A DNA stretch of 64,000 bases from Streptomyces sp. CB01580 (GCF_001905795.1 NZ_LIXJ01000006.1:232720-296719), one strand, 5' to 3'. Positions 27,290 to 36,241 are shown, counted from the stretch's first letter. Program-made: numbers and translations. The notes: a model not told the origin generated them from the letters alone.

Positions 27290-27321
27290 CTATGCACCGA
27301 ATGTATACATGATGTGCATAG
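27290..27321. promoter_or_regulatory. Nested 32-bp palindrome upstream of the TPR/polyprenyl synthase genes
   Basis: Arms CTATGCAC (27290-27297) and GTGCATAG (27314-27321) are perfect complements, and the core ATGTATACAT (27301-27310) is itself a perfect palindrome with the same centre; only the 3-base spacers do not match. It is AT-rich amid GC-rich DNA and ends 40 bases before the ATG of the TPR gene. This looks like an operator for a dimeric regulator, possibly GntR-like. The rest of 26948-27360 shows no gene. Confidence 0.65.
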
Positions 27322-27360
27322 AGTCACTGCCGGCGTCCCGGACGCGCGCGAAAGGCTTCC

Positions 27361-28419
27361 ATGCACAGCAAGGCACTGGCACCCGAGTACCAGGGCGCCC
27401 TCACCAAGATGTCGGTGAACTCCTCACTCACGGACGTACTCGCCGAAGGACTACGGCACTTGAGGGAGGCCGAGCTCACCGGGTCGCAGCAGGAGGTGGC
27501 GCGCTGCGGGCTCGCGGTGGCCGAGGCGCACCGCCGGCTCGGCGACGTCGAGGAGGCGGACCGGGCATGGAAGGCCAGTTACCGGGCGGCCCGTTCGGCG
27601 GGCGACCAGGGGGCGATGGCATGGGCGCTGTGGAGCGGCGGGACGCTCGCCCGGCAGCGTGGTGAACTCCGGCTCGCCTTCCGCCTGTTGGAGCTCGCGG
27701 CCGACATGGGCGAACGCGGCGGGGACATCGTCGCGCGCGGGTACTCCCTCGCCGGTCTCGCGGAGACGGGGCGAATACAGGGCGACTACCGGACCGTCGC
27801 GGCCCTGCACGAACAACTGCTGGCCGAGGCGCGCGCCCGGGGCGAGGCACGCCACACGGTCTGGGCCCTGGAGGGCATCGCCCAGATCCACCGCAACACC
27901 GGTTCGCTCGACAGCGCGCTGGCCATGTTCGAGGAGGCGGCCGAACTGGCCGGGGCCGCGGACGACCGGCGGGGCCGGGCCTGGGCCCTGCGCGGCATGG
28001 CCGACATCATCTCCCTGCGGGACGACCCGGAGCGCGCCCTGGCCCTGCTCTCGGAGGCCGAACTCACGTGCCGCGAGATGAAGTTGTCCAGCGCCCTGGC
28101 GTACAACCACAAGATGCGCGCCAACGTGCTCTTCCGTGCCCGCCGTTACGAGGAGGCGCGCCGGGTCTACGCGCAGGCGCTCGACGAGTTCCGTGCCATG
28201 ACCGAACCCCGGGGCGAGGCCCTGGCCCGGCTGGGACTGGTCAAGTCGCTCGCCCGGCTCGGCCGCGCCCCGGACGAGACCGTCGCCGACCTGACCGAAC
28301 TGCGCCGCACGCTGGACCGGATCGGCCTGCTCAACGCCCGCGAGATGGTGGACAAGGCGTTCGCCGAACTCGGTGTGGCACCGGCCGATGACGCGGACGA
28401 GAAGAGCGGGCGACGATGA
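27361..28419 (+). CDS. Tetratricopeptide-repeat protein
   Basis: 352 residues made of about seven TPR-like helix pairs (AEAHRRLGDVEEADRAWKAS, LAGLAETGRIQGDYRTVAAL, ALRGMADIISLRDDPERALA and similar). No catalytic or DNA-binding motif. TPR proteins act as scaffolds or as sensory halves of regulators. Its stop overlaps the start of a polyprenyl synthetase (ATGA), implying a joint role. GAAAGG precedes the ATG. Why a TPR protein is coupled to a prenyl synthase is unclear. Confidence 0.85.
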   Translation: MHSKALAPEYQGALTKMSVNSSLTDVLAEGLRHLREAELTGSQQEVARCGLAVAEAHRRLGDVEEADRAWKASYRAARSAGDQGAMAWALWSGGTLARQRGELRLAFRLLELAADMGERGGDIVARGYSLAGLAETGRIQGDYRTVAALHEQLLAEARARGEARHTVWALEGIAQIHRNTGSLDSALAMFEEAAELAGAADDRRGRAWALRGMADIISLRDDPERALALLSEAELTCREMKLSSALAYNHKMRANVLFRARRYEEARRVYAQALDEFRAMTEPRGEALARLGLVKSLARLGRAPDETVADLTELRRTLDRIGLLNAREMVDKAFAELGVAPADDADEKSGRR

Positions 28420-29468
28420 CCTCTCCGTCCGTGACGCGCGGGCCCACCGCGCCGCAGATCCTCGGCCGCTGCCGCGACCTGGTCCGCCCGGCGCTCGCAC
28501 GTGCCGTGCGCCAACTGCACCCGTGGCACGCGGAGATGGCCGCCTACTCCTTCGGCTGGGACACGGCGGACGGCGGCCCGCCGCCGGGTTCGCAGGGCAA
28601 GGGGGTCCGTCAGGCCCTCGCCCTGCTCGCCGCCGAGGCCGCGGGCGCGCCCGCGGAGGAGGCCGTGGTCGGTGCGGTCGCCGTCGAACTGATCCATGTC
28701 TTCTCGCTCCTCCACGACGACATCATGGACGGCGACGAGACCCGCAGACAGCGCGCCACCGTCTGGAAGGCGTACGGGACGGGACCGGCGATCCTCGCGG
28801 GGGACGCGCTGTTCGCGCTGGCGGTGCGGACGCTGGCCGAGGCTCCCGGCCCGCACGGCGCGGCAGCGGTGCGGCATCTCGCCGCGACACTGGCCGACCT
28901 GGTACGCGGCCAGGCCGAGGACCTGCTCTTCGAGTCCCGGCCCTGGACCGGGCCGAAGGCGGTGCGACCGCGGGAGTACCGGTGGATGGCCGAGCACAAG
29001 ACCGGTGCGCTGCTCGGTTGCGCGGCGGGGCTGGGCGGTGTGCTCGCAGGTGCGCCGTCCGCGACCGTCGACGCCCTCGCCGACGCCGGCCGGCACCTCG
29101 GGGTCGCGTTCCAGGCCGTGGACGACCTTCTCGGCATCTGGGGTGATCCGGAGGTCACGGGCAAGCCCGTCCACAGCGATCTGCGCCGGCTGAAGAAGAC
29201 GTACCCCGTCCTCGCGGCCCTCGCGTCGGACCGTCCGGCCGCCGGGCGCCTGGCGGTTCTCCTGGGCACCGGGGACCCGCTCGACGCCCCGGCCGCACGG
29301 CGGGCCGCCGGTCTCGTCGAGGAGGCCGGCGGGCGGGAGGAGACGCTGGCCGAGGCCCACCGGCACCTGGAGGGCGCACGCCGCAGTCTGGAGAGCGTTC
29401 CCCTGGCACCGGGCGCGCTCGACGAGATCCTCGCGCTGCTCCCGTTCCTCGTCGAACGCGCCGTGTGA
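28416..29468 (+). CDS. Polyprenyl (geranylgeranyl-type) diphosphate synthase
   Basis: 350 residues with the first aspartate-rich motif LLHDDIMDGDETRR, the lysine/arginine helix motifs, QAVDDLLGIWGDPEVTGKP as second motif (DDxxG, standard in this actinobacterial clade) and SDLRRLKKTYPVL. It condenses isopentenyl diphosphate onto allylic diphosphates to give C15-C25 chains for carotenoids, terpenes or quinones. No terpene cyclase or squalene/phytoene synthase gene is adjacent. Translational coupling to the TPR gene suggests coordinated output. Confidence 0.92.
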   Translation: MTSPSVTRGPTAPQILGRCRDLVRPALARAVRQLHPWHAEMAAYSFGWDTADGGPPPGSQGKGVRQALALLAAEAAGAPAEEAVVGAVAVELIHVFSLLHDDIMDGDETRRQRATVWKAYGTGPAILAGDALFALAVRTLAEAPGPHGAAAVRHLAATLADLVRGQAEDLLFESRPWTGPKAVRPREYRWMAEHKTGALLGCAAGLGGVLAGAPSATVDALADAGRHLGVAFQAVDDLLGIWGDPEVTGKPVHSDLRRLKKTYPVLAALASDRPAAGRLAVLLGTGDPLDAPAARRAAGLVEEAGGREETLAEAHRHLEGARRSLESVPLAPGALDEILALLPFLVERAV

Positions 29469-29520
29469 GTCCGCTGCGTGCGCCCGGCGGGAGGCCGCGG
29501 CGCTCCACCCCGCGCCCGGC

Positions 29521-29724
29521 TCACCGGTTCCGGGCCGTGCCGGTCGGGGCGGCCAGGAAGACGTCCACGCTGCCGTGGTGCCGCGCCGACAGGGCCCGGC
29601 CGACGATGCGGTGCCCCGGCGTCACCGCGCCGATGCCCGCCGGTGCGGCACGCAGCGGGACTCCGCTGCGGAGGCACGCGTCGGCCACCAGCGGCGTGGA
29701 CAGGTCGTCAAACGCCCTCAGCAT
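29521..29724 (-). pseudogene. Truncated RraA-family gene (N-terminal third)
   Basis: The minus strand starts MLRAFDDLSTPLVADACLRS and continues through RIVGRALSARHHGSVDVFL, which is the beginning of RraA/dimethylmenaquinone methyltransferase-fold proteins. After that the similarity stops (APTGTARNR, stop), whereas intact members run to about 200 residues. A GGGAGA precedes the ATG, so it may still be translated as a 67-residue piece. Truncation by deletion is likely. Confidence 0.6.
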
Positions 29725-29819
29725 CACGGTCTCCCTGGCAGTGTGCCGCCGTCCTCCGCTCGAACAGCGGGCGACAGCAGCGGGGTCGAGGCGCGATGCT
29801 ACTGGGGGCGGACCGGGTC

Positions 29820-29975
29820 CTACCAGTAGTGCCGCCGCCCGCCCACGGCATGCCCCACGGTGCCCAGGACCCAGAGGACGAGTCCGATCACGACCAGCAC
29901 GATGCCGATGGTCCACAGAATCGAGATGCCCGTCACCAGGCCGAGGATCAGCAGAATGACGCCAAGGACGATCAT
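29820..29975 (-). CDS. Small membrane protein, DUF6131 family
   Basis: 51 residues: MIVLGVILLILGLVTGISIL, then a second span and the end GGRRHYW. Two hydrophobic helices separated by a tryptophan; this is the short DUF6131 family widely found in Streptomyces. The function is unknown; it sits in the membrane. A GGAC lies upstream of the ATG. Confidence 0.85.
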   Translation of the reverse strand: MIVLGVILLILGLVTGISILWTIGIVLVVIGLVLWVLGTVGHAVGGRRHYW

Positions 29976-30181
29976 GGAGTCCTCCAATCACGCATCTCAC
30001 TCCAGTATGCGCCGGACACCACGTAGGGGTGACGTGGAACGTCGGTGGCCCGACGCCCTCCCACGGCCACCGGCCCGGACGCCCTCGCCCCCTCGTGGCG
30101 CGTGCCCCGGAGCACGCCCGGGGCTCCGCCCGTAGGGTGACTTCCCGCGCATGTCGCCCCGGGAGCCCCGAACGACGCCGT

Positions 30182-30201
30182 CCCTGCTGGTACCAGCAGG
30201 G
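30182..30201. promoter_or_regulatory. Perfect 20-bp palindrome upstream of the AI-2E-like gene
   Basis: CCCTGCTGGTACCAGCAGGG is its own reverse complement. It is 180 bases before the GTG of the membrane protein gene and about 200 bases after the start of the divergent DUF6131 gene. Candidate operator for either, or a mobile-element end; nothing else is seen in the 405-base gap 29976-30380. Confidence 0.5.
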
Positions 30202-30380
30202 GAATGCCCAGGCCATCGCATCCGCAGCCCGACCGCACGGCCTCCGGCGGCCAGCCCGGAGCACGCCGGACGCGTCTTCGTGCCGCCCCCCGCCGGGCGC
30301 GGCGCGGATCGCCCGGCCCCGCGTCCCGGATCGCGCGCGCGCGTCCCGCGCCGCCCCGTGGCGGCCGGCGCGAGCCACGG

Positions 30381-31427
30381 GTGAACCCCACGCTGCGGGC
30401 GTGCGCCGCGTACGCCTGGCGGATCCTCGTCGTGGGGGCCGTCGTGTACGCGGCCTTCTCCGTCCTGGGACGGTTCCACGAGGTGGCGGTGGCCGTCTTC
30501 CTCGGCCTGGTCGGCACCGCGATGCTGCGGCCCGTCGCGGACCTCCTCGCCCGTCCGCTGCCCCGGTCGCTGGCCGTCGCCCTGGCCGTGCTCGGCAGCA
30601 TCGTCCTGGTCCTCGGTGTGCTCAGTCTCGTCGGCGAGGCGGTGGCGAGGGAAAGCGCGGGGCTGGAGCGGGAGTTCGGTGCCGGACTCGGGCGGATCAA
30701 GCGCTGGCTGGAAGCGGCGCCGTTCCGGCTGGACCCGCATGTGCTCGACGATCTCCAGTCCCGGATCGGCGAGTACCTCTCCCGCCATCGCTCCGTCGTC
30801 ATCAGTACGGCCCTCAGCGGGGTGGGGCGACTGGTCGAGGTGGTGACGGTGTTCGCGCTCGCCCTGTTCTGCTCGGTCTTCTTCATCCACTCGGGGGACC
30901 GGCACTGGAACTGGTTGTGCGCACAGCTCCCGGAGACGGCCCGGGACCGGGTGGAGATCGCGGGCCGGGCGGCCTGGCGGACGTTCACCGGGTACACCCA
31001 CGGCATCGTCCTGGTGGCGGCGACCAATGCCGTGCTCGTCGGGCTGGCCCTGTTCGCGCTCGGGGTTCCGCTGGCGGTTCCGCTGGCGCTGCTGGAGTTC
31101 TTCGCCGCGTTCGTCCCGCTGATCGGCTCGCCGATCGCGCTCGCGATCGCCGCCGTGGTGGCCCTGGCGGCGAAGGGTCCGGTCGTGGCGGCCGTCGTCA
31201 TCGCGCTGATCGTGGTCATCGGGCAGATCGAGGGCCATCTGCTGCATCCGATCGTGATGAGCTGGGCGGTCCGTCTGCACCCCGTCGTGGTCGCGGTCGC
31301 GGTGATCGGCGGCGCCATCACGGCGGGGGTGCTGGGTGCCGTGGTGGCGGTGCCGCTCGTCTCCGTCCTCTGGTCGGCCCGTCAAGCGCTGCGCCGGGCG
31401 GGCGGGTCCGCGCGCACGACGCGCTGA
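30381..31427 (+). CDS. AI-2E-family (UPF0118/PerM-like) membrane transporter
   Basis: 348 residues with eight or so membrane segments; the C-terminal block ALLEFFAAFVPLIGSPIAL and IGQIEGHLLHPIVMSWAVRL is the signature of AI-2 exporter-type (PerM) proteins. They are thought to move small molecules, peptides or ions; the autoinducer function is not proven for actinobacteria. The start GTG has no strong ribosome site; the next upstream sequence is palindrome-bearing non-coding DNA. Confidence 0.88.
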   Translation: MNPTLRACAAYAWRILVVGAVVYAAFSVLGRFHEVAVAVFLGLVGTAMLRPVADLLARPLPRSLAVALAVLGSIVLVLGVLSLVGEAVARESAGLEREFGAGLGRIKRWLEAAPFRLDPHVLDDLQSRIGEYLSRHRSVVISTALSGVGRLVEVVTVFALALFCSVFFIHSGDRHWNWLCAQLPETARDRVEIAGRAAWRTFTGYTHGIVLVAATNAVLVGLALFALGVPLAVPLALLEFFAAFVPLIGSPIALAIAAVVALAAKGPVVAAVVIALIVVIGQIEGHLLHPIVMSWAVRLHPVVVAVAVIGGAITAGVLGAVVAVPLVSVLWSARQALRRAGGSARTTR

Positions 31428-31511
31428 ACCGCCCGCACCGGCGCGTGCTCCCCCGCCCCGCCGCCCCGGGCACGCCCGGCGCCGCCCGTGACGGGACGCC
31501 GCGACCCCACG

Positions 31512-33665
31512 TCAACGGGGGCTCGGGTGTCCCCGCCTCACCTCCAGGCCCCCGGGCGCGTCGACGTGCGCCGTGCCGTCGGCGTCGACGCGGATGTCGA
31601 GGCGTCCGCCCGCGACTTCGAGCCCCTCCACCCGCAACGGCCGGTACGCCTCGGCGAAGGCGGGCGCGACCGTGAGCGTGCCGCCCGGCACGTCGGCGGA
31701 GAGTCCCAGCACCGACTGGAGGACCAGCACGGACGAGGCCGCCGCCCATGCCTGCGGGCGGCAGGAAGCCGGATAGGGCGAGGGCAGCACGTCCGTCGCC
31801 GCACCGTGGCCCGCGAACAACTCGGGCAGCCGGGCGTCGAAGGCGTCGGAAGCGGTCAGCAGACCCGCGGACAGGGACGCGGCCGTCGCCGGGAACCCGG
31901 CCCTCACCAGGCCGTGCACCGCGATCGCGGTGTCGTGCGGCCAGATGGAACCGATGTGGTAGCCGTACGGGTTGTACGCCACGGAGTCGCTGCTCAGGGT
32001 CCGCAGGCCGTGGCCCGAGTCGAGGTCGGGCGCGCCGAGCCGGGCGGCCAGCAGGGCACTCTCCTCGTGGTCGAGCAGGCCCGTGCCCAGCAGGTGGCCG
32101 AAGCCCGAGGTGGCCGAGTCCACCGGCCTGCCCTCCCCGTCGAGCGCCACGGCCGGGTACGGTCCCCGCTCGTCCTCCACCCAGAAACGGGCGCGGAACC
32201 GCTCGCGCAGCCGCTGCGCCCACTCCTCCCACGCGTCGGCTCCGGGGCGGCCGAACGCGCGCAGCAGGTCCGCGCCTCCCCGGGCCGCCTCGTACGCGTA
32301 CGCCTGGACCTCGCAGAGCGCGATCGGGGCGGTGGCGATCCGTCCGTCGCCGTACCGGATGGAGTCGCCGGAGTCCTTCCAGCCCTGGTTGGCCAGGCCC
32401 CGGCCGGTGTGGTCGACGTACTTGAGGAAGCCGTCGCCGTCCGCGTCGCCGTGGTCGCGCATCCACGCGAGGGCGGACTCGGCGTGCGGCAGGAGCTGTT
32501 CGACCTGCTCGGGCGCGAGGCCCCAGCGCCAGGCGTCGTGCAGCAGGGTGACCCAGAGCGGGGTGGCGTCCACCGTGCCGTAGTAGCAGGGCGGCAGGGA
32601 GAAGCCCTGGTCGAAGTCCTGGGTGGCGCGGCGCACTTCGTGCAGTATCTTGCCGGGCTGCTCCTCGGTCGCCGGGTCGGACTTCGTGCCCTGGCGTCGG
32701 GCGAGCGTACGCAGGGTGCCGGCGGCCAGGCCGGTGCCCAGGGGCAGCAGCATGCGGGCGGCCCACAGGGAGTCGCGGCCGAAGAGGGTGAGGAACCACG
32801 GGGCCCCGGCGGCCAGGAACTGGTCGGCGGGCCGCTGCGGATCGGTGAGCCGCAGCCGGTCGAGGTCGGCGGCGGACCGGCTCAGCCAGTGGTCGAAGCC
32901 CCGGTCGGCGCTGCGCAGCGCGGGTGTGCGCCAGGGCAGGGTGCCCTCCGCGGGCGCGGGGAACTGGTCGCCGTCCTCGTGCGCGGCCTCGCAGTGCAGC
33001 ACGGCGGTCCACGTGGCGCCCGGCGCGAGTTCGACCTCGTACTCCAGCCGTCCGGCGGCCGGGTCGACGGCGGCCGGCCGCGTACGGCTGGTGAGGCGTA
33101 CGGAGAAGGCGCCGCCGGACCAGACGAATCCGTCCTCGACGGTGCCGGCCGGGACCGGGGGCAGGACATGGCCGGACTTGACCCGCTCCATCGGGGCGAG
33201 GTCGGTCCCGGCGGTGACGACCAGCCGGAAACGGACGTACCGCCCCCCGGCGTTGTTCGCCTCGAAGGTCTCCTCCAGGTTGCCGGGGGTGACGCGACGC
33301 CGTCGGCGCAGGGTGACCGCAGGGTCCGCCGTCGACTCGCCGAGGCCGCGCAGCACGCTGCGGAAGGCCGCGCGGTCCGCGCCCTCCAGGGTTCCTCGCA
33401 CCGGTGCCGGCTCCGTGCCGTCCACCGCGACCGTCAGCCGGGAGAGCGCCCTGCTGTCGCCGTGGTAGAAGCCGTCCGCGGGGCCGTCGATCTGCCCGTC
33501 CGCGTGCGAGATCGCGAAGCTCGGAGCGTACAGCGTCACACAGGCGTCGTGCAGGAACGGCTGGAGGCCCTGGGGGGCCGGGCCGTCCTCGGCGCCGGAA
33601 CGCGTGTCGGGAATCTCAGGGTCTTGGGTCTTGACAGTCGTGTCCAACAGAGCGGAACCTCTCAT
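31512..33665 (-). CDS. Glycogen debranching enzyme-like glucosidase (amylo-alpha-1,6-glucosidase type)
   Basis: 717 residues. N-terminal beta domain with FYHGDSRALSRLTVAVDG (GDE N-terminal type), then an (alpha/alpha)6 toroid with APWFLTLFGRDSLWAARMLLP, LGTGLAAGTLRTLARRQG, HEVRRATQDFDQ and YYGTVDATPLWVTLLHDAW, including the catalytic acidic residues of this clan. It cleaves alpha-1,6 or related glucosidic links in the cytoplasm (no signal peptide). Divergent from a LacI regulator through twin operators. The start ATG has no ribosome site upstream; the transcript may be leaderless or use an internal TTG with AGAGG before it. Confidence 0.85.
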   Translation of the reverse strand: MRGSALLDTTVKTQDPEIPDTRSGAEDGPAPQGLQPFLHDACVTLYAPSFAISHADGQIDGPADGFYHGDSRALSRLTVAVDGTEPAPVRGTLEGADRAAFRSVLRGLGESTADPAVTLRRRRRVTPGNLEETFEANNAGGRYVRFRLVVTAGTDLAPMERVKSGHVLPPVPAGTVEDGFVWSGGAFSVRLTSRTRPAAVDPAAGRLEYEVELAPGATWTAVLHCEAAHEDGDQFPAPAEGTLPWRTPALRSADRGFDHWLSRSAADLDRLRLTDPQRPADQFLAAGAPWFLTLFGRDSLWAARMLLPLGTGLAAGTLRTLARRQGTKSDPATEEQPGKILHEVRRATQDFDQGFSLPPCYYGTVDATPLWVTLLHDAWRWGLAPEQVEQLLPHAESALAWMRDHGDADGDGFLKYVDHTGRGLANQGWKDSGDSIRYGDGRIATAPIALCEVQAYAYEAARGGADLLRAFGRPGADAWEEWAQRLRERFRARFWVEDERGPYPAVALDGEGRPVDSATSGFGHLLGTGLLDHEESALLAARLGAPDLDSGHGLRTLSSDSVAYNPYGYHIGSIWPHDTAIAVHGLVRAGFPATAASLSAGLLTASDAFDARLPELFAGHGAATDVLPSPYPASCRPQAWAAASSVLVLQSVLGLSADVPGGTLTVAPAFAEAYRPLRVEGLEVAGGRLDIRVDADGTAHVDAPGGLEVRRGHPSPR

Positions 33666-33669
33666 GGCA

Positions 33670-33683
33670 TTGGAGCGTTCCAA
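33670..33683. promoter_or_regulatory. LacI-family operator 1
   Basis: TTGGAGCGTTCCAA, a LacI-type imperfect palindrome with central CG, lying only five bases upstream of the debranching enzyme ATG (on the minus strand). It is the exact reverse complement of operator 2. Binding here would block transcription into the enzyme gene. Confidence 0.85.
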
Positions 33684-33708
33684 AAACCTTAACGACGACT
33701 TCAACGCG

Positions 33709-33737
33709 TTGACAATGCTTTTGGAACGCTCCAATCT
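33709..33737 (+). promoter_or_regulatory. Predicted promoter of the LacI gene
   Basis: TTGACA at 33709-33714 with 17 bases to CAATCT (33732-33737). Operator 2 overlaps the spacer and -10 region, which would make the LacI gene self-repressed. Confidence 0.5.
33721..33734. promoter_or_regulatory. LacI-family operator 2
   Basis: TTGGAACGCTCCAA, reverse complement of operator 1, with 51 bases between their starts (about five helical turns). It sits in the promoter of the LacI gene; together the two sites could allow looping. Confidence 0.85.
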
Positions 33738-33772
33738 TCTCGGACCGCCGTACGATCGCCACGGAGAGACTC

Positions 33773-34822
33773 ATGGCCCGCTCCCCCGACTCCCCCGCCG
33801 CCAAGGCCGCCCCGGTCACCCTGGCCACGGTCGCGCGGCGGGCGGGGGTCTCCCCGCAGACGGTGTCGAACGCGCTCAACGCGCCGGAACTGCTGCGCCC
33901 CAAGACCCTGGAACGGGTCCTGCTCGCCATCGACGAGCTGGGCTACCGCCCGCACCGGGCGGCCCAGACGCTGCGCACCCGCTCCAGCAAGCTCATCGGC
34001 TACGGCATCCGCCCCACCGCGCCGGGCACGTCGGTACCGGTCATGGACCGGTTCCTGCACGCCCTGTCGCAGGCCGCCGACGAGGCCGGATACCGGATCC
34101 TGCTCTTCGCCGCGCCCCCCGGCAGTGCCGGTCCGGACGAGTACGAGGAGCTGATCGACCTGCACAGCGTGGACGGCTTCGTGCTGAGCGGCACCGAGCG
34201 CGGCGACCGGCGCCAGGCGTGGCTGGACAAGCGGGGTGTACCGTTCGTGGGCTTCGGCCGGATGTGGTCCGGTCGGCAGATCGGGGACTGGGTGGACGTC
34301 GACGGCGCCTCGGGCACGGACGCCGCGGTCGAGCACCTGGTGGGCCTGGGGCACCGCTCGATCGCGTTCCTCGGCTGGCCGCGCGGCTCCGGGGTCGGTG
34401 ACGACCGTGCGCTGGGATGGCAGCGCGCCATGCGGCGGCACGGTCTTCCGGTGCGGGGCAGGCGGGCGCAGAGCGTCGACGACATCGACTCCGCGCGGAC
34501 CGCCGTCGGCCCGCTGCTCGACGCCGGTGCCACGGCCGTGGTGGCCGCCAGCGACGTGCTCGCGCTGGGCTGCTACCACGCCCTGCGCGAACGCGGGGCC
34601 GTGCCCGGCGAGGACGTCGCGGTCGTCGGCTTCGACGACTCCCCCGCGGCAGCGCTGCTCTCCCCCGGACTGTCCACCGTGGCCCAGCCGTTGGAGGCGG
34701 TCGGCCGCGAGTGCTTCCGGCTGCTGCTGGCCCGGATGTCGGACGCCGGTGCCCCGCCCGAACGCGTCCTGCTCGAACCCTCGCTCGTCGTGCGCGGCAG
34801 CAGCACCGCCTCGGACGGCTGA
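33773..34822 (+). CDS. LacI/PurR-family transcriptional repressor
   Basis: 349 residues. HTH with hinge (VTLATVARRAGVSPQTVSNA ... RPHRAAQTL) and a periplasmic-binding-protein-like effector domain (DGFVLSGT, VDVDGASGTDAAVEHL, GFDDSPAAALLSPGLSTVAQP). Such proteins bind palindromes like the twin sites upstream and release them on binding a sugar. It is divergent from the debranching enzyme and 170 bases before the sugar importer, so it probably governs uptake and cleavage of one oligosaccharide. ATG preceded by GGAGAG. Confidence 0.94.
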   Translation: MARSPDSPAAKAAPVTLATVARRAGVSPQTVSNALNAPELLRPKTLERVLLAIDELGYRPHRAAQTLRTRSSKLIGYGIRPTAPGTSVPVMDRFLHALSQAADEAGYRILLFAAPPGSAGPDEYEELIDLHSVDGFVLSGTERGDRRQAWLDKRGVPFVGFGRMWSGRQIGDWVDVDGASGTDAAVEHLVGLGHRSIAFLGWPRGSGVGDDRALGWQRAMRRHGLPVRGRRAQSVDDIDSARTAVGPLLDAGATAVVAASDVLALGCYHALRERGAVPGEDVAVVGFDDSPAAALLSPGLSTVAQPLEAVGRECFRLLLARMSDAGAPPERVLLEPSLVVRGSSTASDG

Positions 34823-34991
34823 CCCCGGTCCGCCCCGGACGACCGGTCCCAGGACTTCCCCTCTCCCCCACGCGCGCACCCTTCCCCACGCCTCACCCCT
34901 CATCCCCGGCCCGGAGACGGGCCGCCGACCGAACGGCGCAACCCCTTCGGATCGGCTGAGTCGCACGTCGTACCCCTTCTGGAGGAACCCC

Positions 34992-36236
34992 ATGAGAACC
35001 CGCACGGCCGTCGCCGCACTCACCACCTGCGCTGCCCTGCTCGCCGCCACCGGCTGCTCGTCCGGCTTCGGCGGCGACGGGGAGACGAAGCAGGACGAGT
35101 CCGGCAAGCAGAAGCTGACGGTGCTGATCGCCACCTCCGGCGACGCCGAGACGCAGGCGGTCAAGAACGCGGCGGCGGCGTACGCGAAGAAGTCCGGCAA
35201 CACGGTCACGGTCGAGGTCGCCAAGGACATGAACCAGCAGCTGGCCCAGTCCTTCGCCGGGCACCGGCCGCCGGACGTCTTCTACGTCAACTCCGACCAG
35301 TTCGCCAACTACGCCCGGAGCGGCTCGCTCTACGCGTACGGGGACAAGATCCCCGACGCCGACGACTTCTCCGAGCAGCTGCGCGCATCGTTCTCGCACG
35401 AGGGGAAGCTGGTCTGCGTCCCGAAGGACGAGTCCACGCTCGCCCTCGTCGTCAACACCGAGCTGTGGAAGAAGGCCGGGCTGACGGAGAAGGACTACCC
35501 GAAGACGTGGGAGGACCTGCGCAAGGTCGCGGAGCGGCTCACCCATGACGGCGTCACCGGCCTGGTCACCAGCGACGAGTACCAGCGGCTCGGCGTCTTC
35601 ATGAAGCAGGCGGGCGGCTCGCTCACCGACCCGGCCCAGAAGAAGATGACCGCCGACACCCCGGAGAACGTCAAGGGCCTGGAGTTCGTCCAGTCGCTCC
35701 TGAAGTCGGGCTCCATGAAGTTCGCCAAGCAGGTCGACACCAGCTGGGGCGGCGAGGCGCTCGGCAAGGGCAAGGCCGCCATGACCATCGAGGGCAACTG
35801 GCTCGAGGGCGGGATGATCCACGACTACCCGGACGTGAAGTACGCCGTCGTGCCGCTGCCCGCGGGCCCGGCGGGCCAGGGCACCCTCGCCTACAGCAAC
35901 TGCTGGGGCGTCGCCGCCGACAGCGCGCACCGCGCGGCGGGGGTCGACCTCGTGAAGTTCCTGTCCTCCGCCGAGCAGCAGCTCGACTTCGCCGCCGCAT
36001 TCGGTGTCATGCCCTCGCGGTCCAACGCGCTGAAGACGTACGCCGAGAAGCAGCCGGCCGCCAAGGCGTGGGTCGACGGCACCACGTACGCCCAGGGCCC
36101 GGTGACGATCGCCGGGTTCGACAAGGTGCTGAGCCAGTTCAACACCGATCTGCAGTCGCTGCGCACCGCCGACCCGAAGAAGATCCTCTCCGGTCTCCAG
36201 CGCAACGGCGAGCAGGCGATCGCGAAGGGCAACTGA
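34992..36236 (+). CDS. Sugar-binding lipoprotein of an ABC importer (SBP family 1)
   Basis: 414 residues. N-terminal MRTRTAVAALTTCAALLAAT with lipobox LAATGC gives a lipid-anchored protein. Family 1 (MalE-like) features: LTVLIATSGDAETQA, PDVFYVNSDQFANYA, PKTWEDLRKVAERL, AAMTIEGNWLEGG. Strong GGAGG upstream. It delivers a sugar or oligosaccharide to the two permeases that follow; an ATPase is absent here, as is normal where a shared MsiK-type ATPase is used. The LacI/debranching context favours an alpha-glucan fragment. Confidence 0.93.
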   Translation: MRTRTAVAALTTCAALLAATGCSSGFGGDGETKQDESGKQKLTVLIATSGDAETQAVKNAAAAYAKKSGNTVTVEVAKDMNQQLAQSFAGHRPPDVFYVNSDQFANYARSGSLYAYGDKIPDADDFSEQLRASFSHEGKLVCVPKDESTLALVVNTELWKKAGLTEKDYPKTWEDLRKVAERLTHDGVTGLVTSDEYQRLGVFMKQAGGSLTDPAQKKMTADTPENVKGLEFVQSLLKSGSMKFAKQVDTSWGGEALGKGKAAMTIEGNWLEGGMIHDYPDVKYAVVPLPAGPAGQGTLAYSNCWGVAADSAHRAAGVDLVKFLSSAEQQLDFAAAFGVMPSRSNALKTYAEKQPAAKAWVDGTTYAQGPVTIAGFDKVLSQFNTDLQSLRTADPKKILSGLQRNGEQAIAKGN

Positions 36237-36241
36237 GCCGC

